NCBI GenBank assembly: GCA_937941765.1
Contig: CALDGQ010000123.1
Location: forward strand, 1-47,168
From: an uncultured Saprospiraceae bacterium
Lineage (GTDB): Bacteria; Bacteroidota; Bacteroidia; Chitinophagales; Saprospiraceae
Reading direction: 5' to 3'
DNA length: 47,168 nt
The translations under genes and the position numbers were made by a program. The notes beneath the pieces were generated by a model. The model was not told the origin of the DNA, ran no database searches, and worked only from the letters and a program-made list of their open reading frames with translations. Positions 7,655-17,187 of the stretch are shown here, one piece after another. Positions within the stretch are counted from its first letter, which is position 1; each line of letters begins with the position of its first letter.

Positions 7655-8857
7655 TTGATATTGATTCTCCTAAAAATTATCTTCTGGGTAAGCCTTTTCT
7701 GCATTTTGCATTCTTATCTGTTTTATCCGATTATTCTTCGAATTTTGGGGCAAGGAAAAACGGGTAATCAGCAATTTTTTTCAGACCAAGATGACTTACC
7801 AGAAGTTTCCGTCATAATGTCATTGTATAATGAAGAGAAAGTGATTCAAGAGAAAATGGAACGGTTGTTAGCATTAAATTATCCTAAAGAAAAAATTCAT
7901 TTATTTATTGGTTCAGATTGTTCTTCGGACCGTACGAACGAGATTGTTCAATCTTTTGCAGATCAAGATGCGCGCATTCGATTTTTCCCATTTGAAGAAA
8001 GACGAGGAAAGCCGGGTGTTGTCAACGATATTGCGGAAGCAGCTTTGAATCAACTTGGGAAAAGAAAAGACCATATCTTTTTAGTAACCGATGCCAATGT
8101 GATGCCTGAACCATCGACACTCAAAAATTTAGTTCGGCATTTTAAAAATGAAGAAATTTCATTAGTGGATGCAAACATGGTCAATGTAGGCATGAAAGCA
8201 GAAGGAATTTCCAAGTCTGAAAAACAATATGTTTCCAATGAAGTACAAATGAAAAATTGGGAAGGAAAAATTTGGAAAAAAATGATTGGTCCTTTTGGTG
8301 GATTTTATGTCATTCGATCTAATTACTTTTCAAAAGTACCACCTCGGTATTTAGTGGACGATTTTTATATCACGATGCGTCTTTTTGAACAAAATGGAAA
8401 TGCGATTAATGATCTAGAAGCGATTTGTTATGAAGCCGTTTCACATGACATGAGTGAAGAATATAAGCGAAAAGCGAGAATTTCAGCAGGCAATTTTCAA
8501 AATTTGAAGACATTTAAAGGGCTTTTATGGCCATTTTGGAAAGGATTGGGATTTGCATTTTTATCTCATAAAGTCTTGCGTTGGTTAGGTCCATTTTTTT
8601 TAATTTTGCTGATATTAAGCGGAAGTTTATTAGCAATTTATGGATCCATGTTTTATCGCCTATTTTTTGGATCAATTGGATTGCTTTTGATAGGAATTCC
8701 ACTACTAGACACTTTATTGAAAAAAATAAACGTCAACATTTTCCTTTTTAGGAGTGTTACTTATTTTAATATGATGAATGTCGCCTTATTTCAAGGTTTT
8801 ATTAATTATCTTAAAGGTATAACAACAAACGTATGGCAACCACCCAAGCGGAATTAA
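7655..8857 (+). CDS. Membrane-anchored GT2-family glycosyltransferase
   Basis: A 400-residue GT-A glycosyltransferase with an N-terminal membrane segment (~4-30) and two or three C-terminal ones (~297-355). The catalytic core has VSVIMSLYNE (51-60), GSDCSSDRTNEI (86-97), a DxD-like D146-A-N148 and an acidic pair, VDDFYI (234-239). Where processive synthases have QxxRW, this protein has RKARISAGNFQ (272-282), so processivity is uncertain. The frame opens right after an in-frame TAA (7652-7654) and has no ATG before the catalytic core, so translation must begin at TTG 7655 or TTG 7661. Its end overlaps the RibB gene by 25 bp, which suggests translational coupling. Confidence 0.85.
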   Translation: MILILLKIIFWVSLFCILHSYLFYPIILRILGQGKTGNQQFFSDQDDLPEVSVIMSLYNEEKVIQEKMERLLALNYPKEKIHLFIGSDCSSDRTNEIVQSFADQDARIRFFPFEERRGKPGVVNDIAEAALNQLGKRKDHIFLVTDANVMPEPSTLKNLVRHFKNEEISLVDANMVNVGMKAEGISKSEKQYVSNEVQMKNWEGKIWKKMIGPFGGFYVIRSNYFSKVPPRYLVDDFYITMRLFEQNGNAINDLEAICYEAVSHDMSEEYKRKARISAGNFQNLKTFKGLLWPFWKGLGFAFLSHKVLRWLGPFFLILLILSGSLLAIYGSMFYRLFFGSIGLLLIGIPLLDTLLKKINVNIFLFRSVTYFNMMNVALFQGFINYLKGITTNVWQPPKRN

Positions 8858-9963
8858 TGAAAAATGTTGACACAATAGAAGATGCTATTGAAGCAATTCG
8901 TCGTGGAGAAGTAATCATCGTGATGGATGATGAAGATCGGGAAAATGAAGGAGACTTTATTTGCGCAGCAGAATGTATCACACCAGAGATTGTCAATTTT
9001 ATGGCAAGATTCGGACGAGGTCTGATTTGTACACCGATTGAAGAAAGTCGGGCAGATGAATTAGGATTAGAATTGATGGTCAACAGCAATACCGCATTGC
9101 ACGAAACGGCTTTTACAATCAGTATCGATTTAATTGGTGATGGTTGTACTACAGGTATTTCTGCGCATGATCGTTTCAAATGTATCAAAGCATTGACTGA
9201 TCCAACGATGAAGGCTGGAGATTTTGGAAAACCAGGTCATATTTTTCCTTTGCGTGCAAAACCAGGTGGTGTATTAAAAAGAACAGGACATACAGAAGCG
9301 GCAGTTGATTTGGCTAGAATGGCTGGTAAATATCCTGCTGGTGTTTTGGTAGAAATTTTAAATGAAGACGGAAGTATGGCAAGAATGCCAGAATTGCAAG
9401 TCATCGCCAAAGAACATAATTTAAAGCTAATCACAATTAAAGATCTCGTTGCTTTCAGAATGAAAACGGAACGGATCGTTGAAAAGGAATATGAAGCGGA
9501 CTTAGAAACTGCTTATGGTGATTTTAAAATTACTGCTTTTAGACAAACCACTTCTAACGAAGTTCATTTTGCCATTCAGAAAGGAGAATGGACAGCCGAT
9601 GAAGAGGTGTTGGTTAGAGTGCATTCGTCTTCTGAAACTGGTGATATTTTAGGAAGTCTATTTGATGGGTATGGAAGTATTCTCCAGAAATCAATGGAAC
9701 TGATTGCTAATGAAGGAAAAGGCTTGTTATTATACATGATGCATCAAGGTGCTAGTGAAAATGTATTAGAACGATTAAAAGCACGATTCCAAAAGTCGGA
9801 AAAAGACAACGAACAGAAAATGAGGAGTTATGGAGTAGGAGCACAGATTTTACGTGAAATGAATGTTAAGAAAATGCGGCTTATCACCAACTCAGATACC
9901 AAACGAATTGGTATAAGTGGTTATGGTTTAGAAATTGTCGAGACTGTAAAAGTCAAGCTTTAA
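8833..9963 (+). CDS. ribB: 3,4-dihydroxy-2-butanone-4-phosphate synthase (RibB) with a degenerate GTP cyclohydrolase II domain (RibBX-like)
   Basis: A 376-residue RibBA-type protein. The RibB half (1-205) is intact: DDEDRENEGD (32-41), H136, RTGHTEAAVDL (150-160) and E174. It should convert ribulose 5-phosphate to 3,4-dihydroxy-2-butanone 4-phosphate and formate for riboflavin synthesis. The C-terminal half (215-376) has GTP cyclohydrolase II layout, but the three zinc cysteines are replaced (S267, D278, Y280 by alignment to HSECLTGD...RCDCG), and the catalytic QEGRGIG block reads HQGASENV. The domain is therefore probably not a cyclohydrolase, like the RibX domain described in Proteobacteria. 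A separate ribA would be needed elsewhere. No FMN riboswitch is visible; the ATG lies inside the end of the GT2 gene. Confidence 0.9.
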   Translation: MATTQAELMKNVDTIEDAIEAIRRGEVIIVMDDEDRENEGDFICAAECITPEIVNFMARFGRGLICTPIEESRADELGLELMVNSNTALHETAFTISIDLIGDGCTTGISAHDRFKCIKALTDPTMKAGDFGKPGHIFPLRAKPGGVLKRTGHTEAAVDLARMAGKYPAGVLVEILNEDGSMARMPELQVIAKEHNLKLITIKDLVAFRMKTERIVEKEYEADLETAYGDFKITAFRQTTSNEVHFAIQKGEWTADEEVLVRVHSSSETGDILGSLFDGYGSILQKSMELIANEGKGLLLYMMHQGASENVLERLKARFQKSEKDNEQKMRSYGVGAQILREMNVKKMRLITNSDTKRIGISGYGLEIVETVKVKL

Positions 9964-10599
9964 ATGCGATACGAACGGAAATATAAAGTAGAAAATATTT
10001 CTTTACCGGTCGTTTTGCAAGCTTTAAGATTGCATCCTTCTTCTTTTAGGACACTCTTTCCGGATCGTCGAGTCAACAATATTTATTTCGATACACCAGA
10101 TTTAAATACTTATCAAGATAATGTCGATGGAGTAGCGGATCGTAAAAAATATCGCGTCCGTTGGTATCATGACAGTCCTACTGAAATCTACAATCCAAAG
10201 TTTGAAATCAAAATCAAATCCAATCAACTAGGTGATAAGAAAACTTTTGATGTAAAACCTTTTCAGATTAATTCAACAAGCAGTTTACAAAAAGAAGTCA
10301 TTGGTATTTGTAATAATTGTTTGGCACTTTCTCCGACTTTATTTAATACTTATCAACGTTCATATTTAGGTACTACTAATGGAAAATTTAGGATTACCAT
10401 AGATCGAGATTTAGGATATCATTCTATGTTGAATGCTAAAGCGTTTTCTAAATTTTCAAGAAAGGATAATAGTATTGTGATTGAGTTAAAGTATGATGAA
10501 TTGTATGATGACGAGGCTCAGTTTGTGATGCAACATTTGGGTTTTCGGCAGAGTAAGAGTAGTAAGTATGTTACTGGGATGATCATGGGTGCTTCGTGA
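9964..10599 (+). CDS. VTC domain-containing protein (polyphosphate polymerase/triphosphate-tunnel fold)
   Basis: A 211-residue VTC/CYTH-like triphosphate tunnel domain. It shows the expected alternating charged beta strands: ERKYKVE (4-10), NIYFDTPDLNTYQDN, KKYRVRWYHD, FEIKIK, RSYLGT, FRITIDRDLGYHS and VIELKYDE. In yeast the VTC domain makes polyphosphate from ATP; bacterial stand-alone forms are mostly untested, so catalysis is inferred. The ATG follows the ribB stop with no gap (TAA then ATG), so it is probably coupled to ribB. Length fits a single catalytic domain with no SPX or membrane part. It ends in TGA, one of several genuine TGA stops here. Confidence 0.82.
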   Translation: MRYERKYKVENISLPVVLQALRLHPSSFRTLFPDRRVNNIYFDTPDLNTYQDNVDGVADRKKYRVRWYHDSPTEIYNPKFEIKIKSNQLGDKKTFDVKPFQINSTSSLQKEVIGICNNCLALSPTLFNTYQRSYLGTTNGKFRITIDRDLGYHSMLNAKAFSKFSRKDNSIVIELKYDELYDDEAQFVMQHLGFRQSKSSKYVTGMIMGAS

Positions 10600-10609
10600 G
10601 TGTGTTGTT

Positions 10610-10732
10610 TTTAACACAGAGATCACATAAGATACAGAGATCACAAAGAATCTTGTTTCGTGAAATTCCTCACGCAGAAAGCGCAGAATAACGCAGAAAG
10701 GGTGCGTGAAAAAATACGTAGATAAATCGCAG
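10610..10732. repeat. Intergenic repeat family B, copy 1 (AACACAGAGATCACA...CGTAGATAAATCGCAG)
   Basis: It contains ACACAGAGATCACATAAG, then AATTCCTCACGCAGAAAGCG and TGCGTGAAAAAATACGTAG. CTCACGCA and TGCGTGA can pair as a hairpin. A second copy in the same orientation is at 11452-11560, and the two flank the beta-barrel gene 10775-11386. A fragment (ATTCACGAAACAAGATC) occurs at 13253-13270, and the first part resembles the hairpin at 30397-30484. Confidence 0.8.
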
Positions 10733-10774
10733 AAAGAGGGCGTGTAAATTTGTATGCTTAGTTTGAAAAAATGA

Positions 10775-11386
10775 CTAATTCGGAAACAATTTGTTAAACT
10801 CAATAGTATATCCCATACCTATTTGTAGATTTCGATTTTTTCTGTGGAAGTTAGAAAGACGAAAATGAGAAATATTCGTTAGACCGGAATTGTAACGTAT
10901 GAAGCAACTAAAATTTTCATAGGTACCAACGATCTTGCTAGTCCAACCCAAATCAGCCTTTTTTATCAGAAAAATCCCAGAGTCTTGCCAGTTTTCATTT
11001 GGTCGTTTAGTTTCAGTTTTAATTATGTGAGCAACATTAATTCCAGCACCAATTTTCAAAAATTTGAAGAGGCTGTATTCAATTTCTGGTATTAAATCAA
11101 TGTAAGAATATCGATGTTGCATGTCTAAAGTTTCATCATTTTTTGCGTACCAAAATCCTTTTTGACTGAATTGAAAATTGCCAACAAAATCAAATTTTTC
11201 ATTTATTTTGTAACGAGGACTGAAACCAACAAAATAACCCCTTTGTACGTGATCAGAATTTATTGCATGTTCTTGGAATTTGCAAGTAGCATGATTAAGA
11301 CCTGCTTGAAACTCTATACTGAATTGACAAAGAGCAGTTCCGGAAAATAATAGGAATATGAAAATGGTGAGTAGTTTAGTGTTCAT
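10775..11386 (-). CDS. Small outer-membrane beta-barrel protein
   Basis: A 203-residue exported protein. Residues 1-20 form a signal peptide ending TALCQ, followed by alternating hydrophobic/polar strands with many aromatics (FSIEFQAGLNHATC, YFVGFSPRYKINEKFDFVGNFQFS) and a C-terminal strand LQIGMGYTIEFNKLF. This is the pattern of PorT-like or OmpW-size Bacteroidota outer-membrane barrels. No specific function can be assigned. It is a single gene lying between two direct copies of repeat family B, an arrangement consistent with insertion or recombination of a cassette, although composition looks like the neighbours. Confidence 0.75.
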   Translation of the reverse strand: MNTKLLTIFIFLLFSGTALCQFSIEFQAGLNHATCKFQEHAINSDHVQRGYFVGFSPRYKINEKFDFVGNFQFSQKGFWYAKNDETLDMQHRYSYIDLIPEIEYSLFKFLKIGAGINVAHIIKTETKRPNENWQDSGIFLIKKADLGWTSKIVGTYENFSCFIRYNSGLTNISHFRLSNFHRKNRNLQIGMGYTIEFNKLFPN

Positions 11387-11451
11387 TTTGGTTATCTTAA
11401 ATTGAATACCAATTTAGCCAAAATGGAAGTATAATGTTGAATTTTCGCGGG

Positions 11452-11560
11452 TTTTAACACATAGAATACGTTCATAGAATCTTGTTTCATGAAATTCCTC
11501 ACGCAGAAAGCGCAGAAAGCCCAATAAGGGTGCGTGAAAAAATACGTAGATAAATCGCAG
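11452..11560. repeat. Intergenic repeat family B, copy 2
   Basis: Same order and orientation as the copy at 10610-10732: TTTTAACACATAGA, CTTGTTTCATGAAATTCCTC, ACGCAGAAAGCGCAGAAAG and GGGTGCGTGAAAAAATACG, then TAGATAAATCGCAG. It lies between the barrel gene and the symporter gene, both on the minus strand. Confidence 0.8.
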
Positions 11561-11580
11561 CTCATCTCATTAGTTCAATA

Positions 11581-13161
11581 TTATCCAGCATAATTATCAT
11601 CCCAATTCTTAACATTAGGCTCCCCTAATTTCCCAACACTCTTTCCAACCAACATCGCAACGGTAGCATCACCTGTTACATTCACAACGGTACGACACAT
11701 ATCTAGTGGACGATCTACTGCGAATATTAATGCCAATCCAGCTTCCGGAACACCAATAGCACCTAAAACAATCACCAACATTACCATACCAGCACCTGGG
11801 ACAGCAGCAGAACCAATAGAGGCCAACGTTGCGGTCAAAACAATGGTTAATTGTTGATACATTGTTAGATCCATGCCAAAAGCTTGTGCGATGAAGACTG
11901 CGGCAACTGCTTGGTACAAACTCGTTCCATCCATATTTACAGTGGCACCAATTGGTAAAACAAAGGATGTGACTTCTTTATCAACACCAAGATGTTCTTC
12001 AACACGTTCCATTGTTACAGGTAATGTTGCGGCACTTGAACTTGTAGAAAAAGCTAACAATTGAGCTGGCGCAATTCCCTTAAAAAATGAAGCATAACTT
12101 CTACCCGTAAATAAAACAACCAAAGTTGGATAAAATGCAAAGATTAAAATTCCTAAACCAACAACAACACAGACGGAATACCAAATCAATGCTTTAAATA
12201 AATCAGCACTCGGTGATTCCACAATAAGTGCTGCCAACAATGCAAATACACCATAAGGCGCCGCAAGCATAATTAGATCAACCAATTTTAAAATGACATC
12301 ATTTAAACTATCAAAAAATTGTTTGACAGGTCTGGCTTTTTCCTCTGGAATTAGGATTAAACCTATCCCAAAAAAGATAACGAAAAAGATTACTTGTAAC
12401 ATATTTCCATTTCCCGAAGCAGCTTTAAAAATATTATCAGGAACCATGTCTACTAAAGGTTGCAGCGGTCCCGTTCCTTTTTGTTTGTCAGCTGCAACTT
12501 TTTTGGCAGAAGCTTGTTCAGCAAATCCGTCCAATAATTCCATTCGAGTTGTTTCTGATATAGAGTCACCTGGACTGACAAGATTAACAACTAAGAGTCC
12601 TAGACTTACTGCGATGATAGTAGTTAATAAATAGATTCCCAGTGTTCGGCCTCCCATTTTAGAAAGACTAGAAATATCTTTAAGATCTGAAACTCCTTTG
12701 ATTAGAGAAGCGATTATTAATGGTATCGCAATCAACTTCAGCATGTTGACAAAGATCTTCCCAAAAGGTTTGATCCAATCTTTGGTAAATGAACTGCTGG
12801 GTTTTAATTCTACTATTTGTACACCAGGCTTTACTAGACTTTTGAATCTGTATTTTTCTTGATCTATATTTTTTATAAAATCAAAAGTGACAGCAGCGGC
12901 ACCAACTTGCTGAATTCCATAACCTCCAAATTGCGGTGAAGGATTATTGGTTAATAAATAAGAAAGGGTGTCTGTACGTTTTGTTTGCAGGTTTTTAACA
13001 GAAAAAACCAACGTGTCATTTATGGAAGTTATCTTTTCTTTTGGTTGGTATTCAGCTGTTCCAACATTGTTTTCGTATCCAATCTTATTAGCTCCAATGC
13101 CCCAAAGAACACCCAGCGCCATTCCAATTAAAATCTGCCAATGCAATGCAAGCTTTCTCAT
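11581..13161 (-). CDS. Dicarboxylate/amino acid:cation symporter (DAACS/GltP-DctA family)
   Basis: A 526-residue secondary transporter of the glutamate/aspartate/C4-dicarboxylate family. Diagnostic blocks are the serine-rich hairpin FSTSSSAATLPVTM, the NMDGTSLYQAVAAVFIAQ helix with the sodium-binding NMDGT, and AVDRPLDMCRTVVNVTGDA near the C-terminus with the substrate-contacting R and D/T residues. About 110 residues between the first hydrophobic helix (8-28) and the next one (~137-) form an extra periplasmic insertion, common in Bacteroidota members and absent from E. coli GltP. The inner-membrane protein imports acidic amino acids or dicarboxylates with Na+ or H+; the exact substrate is not readable. 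Confidence 0.9.
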   Translation of the reverse strand: MRKLALHWQILIGMALGVLWGIGANKIGYENNVGTAEYQPKEKITSINDTLVFSVKNLQTKRTDTLSYLLTNNPSPQFGGYGIQQVGAAAVTFDFIKNIDQEKYRFKSLVKPGVQIVELKPSSSFTKDWIKPFGKIFVNMLKLIAIPLIIASLIKGVSDLKDISSLSKMGGRTLGIYLLTTIIAVSLGLLVVNLVSPGDSISETTRMELLDGFAEQASAKKVAADKQKGTGPLQPLVDMVPDNIFKAASGNGNMLQVIFFVIFFGIGLILIPEEKARPVKQFFDSLNDVILKLVDLIMLAAPYGVFALLAALIVESPSADLFKALIWYSVCVVVGLGILIFAFYPTLVVLFTGRSYASFFKGIAPAQLLAFSTSSSAATLPVTMERVEEHLGVDKEVTSFVLPIGATVNMDGTSLYQAVAAVFIAQAFGMDLTMYQQLTIVLTATLASIGSAAVPGAGMVMLVIVLGAIGVPEAGLALIFAVDRPLDMCRTVVNVTGDATVAMLVGKSVGKLGEPNVKNWDDNYAG

Positions 13162-13325
13162 TTGAGTTGGTTTTTTGTTTTAGACAGGCAATTTACGTTT
13201 TTTCTTGTAACCGTTTAATGTGGATTACTTGAATTTATGATAGTTTTCTGTGTATTCACGAAACAAGATCCTATCATACATTCGAATCGGCTTCAGCCGC
13301 ATGAGAAAATTATCATAATCATACA

Positions 13326-14003
13326 TCAATTTTTCCTAGCCCGAGTCATCTCCCGTTTCCCAGGTGGGCCAGGGATTCCTTCCACTTCAAAACCAACCCC
13401 TTTCATGTTTCGTTTGACCTGTCCTTTGGCGCAATAGGTAGTTAAAATTCCATTAGTTGATAAACAATCATACATTTTTTGAAAAATAGCTGGTTCCCAT
13501 AATTCAGGTTGTGATTCAGGAGCGAAAGCATCGAAAAAAACTAAATTGAATAAATGGTCAGGTTGAAAATCTTCTAACGATTGCTTTATTTTTTTTAATT
13601 GAAAATTGGGTGCGATTTGTTGGAAAGATTCCCAATTGCAGTCATGTAATGTTTTGAAAAGATCGGTATTTTCTTGTTGAAGACTTGTAGAATAATTTAA
13701 TTCATTAACTTCTTTTTCTGAAATAGGGAAGGTTTCTAGAGACGTGTATTTAATGTTAATTTTGTTTAATTGAAACGTTTCTATCAAAGTTAAATAGGCA
13801 TTCAATCCTGTTCCAAACCCAATTTCTAATATAGAAATATCTTCTATTTCTTGAAATTTATTTACAAAATCTTTGAGACCTGCTTGAATAAATACGTGCA
13901 TAGATTCTTGAATTGCGCCATATTTTGAATGGTAGGTCACTCCATATTTTTCGGAAAGGATGGTGTGTGATCCATCTTGAGTAATTTGTAGTTTATTTGG
14001 CAT
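13326..14003 (-). CDS. mnmD: tRNA (mnm5s2U34) methyltransferase MnmD
   Basis: A 225-residue SAM-dependent methyltransferase equal to the N-terminal half of MnmC. It has motif I LEIGFGTGLNAYL, the family signature VFFDAFAPESQPELW and the C-terminal block GILTTYCAKGQVKRNM...GFEVEGIPGPPGKREM. It should make the last methylation of 5-methylaminomethyl-2-thiouridine at the wobble position of tRNAs. The FAD oxidase half of enterobacterial MnmC is absent, as is usual for stand-alone MnmD in Bacteroidota. The gene lies alone between the symporter and the disrupted T9SS gene. Confidence 0.9.
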   Translation of the reverse strand: MPNKLQITQDGSHTILSEKYGVTYHSKYGAIQESMHVFIQAGLKDFVNKFQEIEDISILEIGFGTGLNAYLTLIETFQLNKINIKYTSLETFPISEKEVNELNYSTSLQQENTDLFKTLHDCNWESFQQIAPNFQLKKIKQSLEDFQPDHLFNLVFFDAFAPESQPELWEPAIFQKMYDCLSTNGILTTYCAKGQVKRNMKGVGFEVEGIPGPPGKREMTRARKN

Positions 14004-14191
14004 GTTTAATAGTGGTATATTGTTTTACTCAGACGTAATTTTCTTATTTTTACTTTTTTAGAATTAATTCTTTCTTTTGTGATTAAAGGTAGTTAAAAAA
14101 GTTTTAGCTGCTATTAATTATGAACACTTAAAAGTGGGTTGCTCGAATGTAAATTTTTAAAACTAATTTGATAAAAAAGGGATTGTCTAAA

Positions 14192-14232
14192 TAAAAAAGC
14201 CGTCAAAAAAGCGATGCTAAATTTGACGGCTG
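14192..14232 (-). terminator. Rho-independent terminator of the T9SS surface-protein gene
   Basis: On the minus strand AGCCGTCAAA pairs with TTTGACGGCT across a ~13 nt loop and is followed by TTTTTTAT. It lies 25 bp past the stop of the disrupted gene at 14257-17187, which points to a once-functional transcript end there. Confidence 0.85.
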
Positions 14233-14256
14233 AAAGAATGAGATTATTATATTTTT

Positions 14257-17187
14257 TTAATGAACCACTATTTTTCCACTAAACAGTTGGGCTTCTTGAT
14301 CGAGTATTTGGAAAAAGTAAATACCTTTGGCAAACTCATTGGCATCTAGTTTAAATTGATCACCAGTAAATTTTGCAGACCGAATTAATTTTCCCGTTGC
14401 ATCCGAAACAATTATTTTGCCATTTGATATCTTATTTTCCATTCTAAACATTACATAGTCTGATGTCGGATTTGGAAACAAATTGAGTGTGTTTGTTGTT
14501 GGATTGGTTGCAAAATTGTCTTCCAATGAAACTTCAATGAAATTTTCATCTACAGTGTGTAGGGTAGTGTTGGTTAGTACAACAGAATTTGCATCAAAAT
14601 AAATACCTGCAAGATTGAAAATTTGAGTTCCTAGTGGAATATCTTCTTTATGTGAAATTTTGAATTTGACAAAACCATGTGAAGCGACTTCATTGACATT
14701 GCTGTCTGGTAACATTATGTTATCAAAACTGAATTTCATAATACCTTGTCCATCTAAATTGAATTCATAAGGATGGCTAGATGCCCCCAATCGAATGCTT
14801 GCATCATTTAATTCATTGGATAAAGTGTCCAACAATACAACTTGAAATGCGGTATCCGTACCCGTATTTTGAAAACGAATCATATAGTCGATATCTGTTC
14901 CTGGTCTAATAAAATGATCCTCACCTACGCCAAATGGAATGCCTCGCTTATCATTTGGATCAAAGGAAGATATATTTTGAACACAATCAATATCTAGATA
15001 ATTGTCAAAATCATTAAGTGAGAAAGTATTTACAAGTCCCAAACTAAACGGACTAGTACCACATCCCTCAATGATTGCCGCAGGCATATTGTTACCAGGA
15101 TGTCCGATAGATTGGTCAGCTTCCATTCGATAGGTGGCACCTTCTGTCAGAAATGTGACATAAGTGCTTTCTCCGCTCGTTAGATCGAAAGTACCTTGCA
15201 TCATCATTATTTGATCTTCCACTATTAGAAAATCACCCGGTTCAGACATGTCGCTATCACCGATATTTGTAATGATAAAAGTGATTGAATCACCTTGACA
15301 AATTCCTTCTACTTCTATACTAGAACCGTCCCAATTGGCATTCAGATCTCCACAAAGACTATCTGGATAAATGTGCGCTTCCGTACAATGCGTAAATCCT
15401 TGTATCTCTTCATCACAACTTAATTCAGTTTCTAAAACAAAGTAATCACATTCACCTACATCTACGTTTCCAACGTTGAAAGTGTAAGTATTCCCATTCT
15501 GAGATGAAACGGGTACGCCTGAATTGTTGAGCGTTAAATATTCATCTAAACTCAATTCTACATATGCATCTGTAGCTGCTATTGTACCATTATTGCAATA
15601 GTGAATAGTGTAGTAATTATTGCTGCACCAACGGAGAAAAGGAGTTCCAATATTCACGGTCAAAAATGGACAATCAAATTTTGCTTGAATTGGAAAATCA
15701 ACAGTCGTTGTATCAAAAGCACTGAAAACTTCTGTCATAATAGGATTTTCGCATGCCTCCCAATAGGCAGATGGATAGTTTACTGCAACATTATATGCAC
15801 CACTGTCCACTTCCATGAAGTAATTTCCAAATTCATCTGTATTTGTGTGGAATTCGTTTTCTCCATAAGCACTAACAATCCAATTGTACATACCTGTTTC
15901 TCCTGGAGTTGGACTACAACTAACATCCAAATCGTTGAACACATTTCCTTTAAGGAAACGAGCACGTAGCCATCCACCCACATCTGTTTTTACAAGATGC
16001 ATTTGATGTCCTCCAATTAAATGATCATCGGTTCCACTGAGAATAAATCCTCCATCACTGGTTACTTTCATTGCATAATTTACAGCATAAAACTGATCTA
16101 CTTGTTTGCCATATTTTCTTCTCCAAAGCTCTTCTCCATTTTCATTTGTTTTGATTAAAAAGGCTTTTGTGTTGTAAGGCGTGAGTGGGTTACCGCTAGG
16201 CACCTCGGTGCCCGAAATTGCAAAACCGCCATCCGGTGTCATTCTAAGTTCTGATACTTTTTCATGCAAATTTGGTTTGGAGTAAGTTTCAGTGAATAAG
16301 ATTTCTTGTCCATCAGGAGATAATTTCCGTAAAAAAATGTCGCCCATCTCAGTAGGGCTTCCAGAACCTACCATACCGGCAATAATTAAATGTTCATCAG
16401 GGGTTTCAATAACTTTAACTAAGTTAGTGTAATCACCTAAGTCATGTACATGGCTCCAAATTTCTTCTCCTGAGGAATTAATTTTCCAAACATGACTTCC
16501 ACTAGCTTTCCTTGCAGATAATATATAGTTACCATCTGAAGATGAAATAATATGGCCAACTTCATAACCGATTACTGTTTGATACCATTCTTGATTTCCA
16601 TTTCCATCAATTTTAATGATATGACCAGAGTGCTGAATAGATCCGCTGCCTGGGGGATCGTATAAAATGCTTCCTGCTGAAATAAATCCCCCATCAGGAG
16701 TTTGAACAATTTTTCTAAAATCTTCTTGCAGACCTTCTTGCCATAAAGTACCAAATAACCGGAACCACAAAACATTTCAATCGGCATCTGCTTTCATAAT
16801 AAAGGCTTGGGAATTATCAATATTCCAATCCGTTACGGATTGTGTACCAGTGATAATAAACGAGCCATCATCCAATTGTAAGAAACTATTCGCCAATTCA
16901 CCTGATGATCCACCAGCTATATCAATGACATTTACAATATTGCCAGCAGCATCCGTTTTGACTATTTGTGTTTTGAGTTCTAGAAATTTATGTAGACGTG
17001 TTAATGTCAAAAAATGTCCGTCCGTTGTTTCAATAACATCTACACCTACAGATCGATCTCCTTCATCATAAAGTAATTCCCAGCCTTGACCAAAAATTGG
17101 AATACTACATAACAATATTATTACAAAAAGAATTGCCCGTGATATTTGGGAGTTCTGTGCAAGTAGTTCTCTTTTAAAGTTCATCAT
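14257..17187 (-). pseudogene. T9SS-secreted surface protein with DUF11/DUF7619-like and sorting domains, split by an in-frame TGA
   Basis: One 977-codon frame is interrupted by TGA at 16777-16779. The upstream part (136 codons, 16777-17187) starts with a signal-type hydrophobic segment (FVIILLCSIPIFGQG). The downstream part (14257-16776) continues in the same frame. Sequence around the stop reads FIMKADAD-stop-NVLWFRLFG, where homologous repeats here have G (compare KIDGNGNQEW), so a single GGA-to-TGA change explains it. The N-terminal half holds repeated TPDGGF/I units of a beta-propeller-like fold. The middle has DPNDKRGIPFGVG and RFQNTGTDTA of the DUF7619/conserved-repeat type. The last ~75 residues (LNLFPNPTSDYVMF...GIYFFQI) are a type A T9SS sorting domain. 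It is either a pseudogene or an assembly error; the downstream part has only a TTG at 16770 as a restart. Confidence 0.85.
16777..16779 (-). other. In-frame premature TGA in the T9SS gene
   Basis: Codons before and after are GAT and AAT. The same frame stays open for 136 codons upstream and 839 downstream, so there is no frameshift. Other genes in the window end in TGA (for example at 10599, 30389 and 33300), which argues against general recoding of TGA as an amino acid. Confidence 0.85.

Noticed and set aside
10610..11560. Insertion sequence or transposon around the beta-barrel gene
   Set aside because: The flanking repeats are direct, carry no terminal inverted repeats of IS type, and there is no transposase.
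16741..16800. Frameshift between the two parts of the T9SS gene
   Set aside because: Both parts are in the same frame; a single stop codon separates them.
14257..17187. General recoding of TGA or selenocysteine to explain the internal stop
   Set aside because: Several other genes in the window end at TGA, no Sec machinery or Cys context is present, and Gly is the residue expected at the site.
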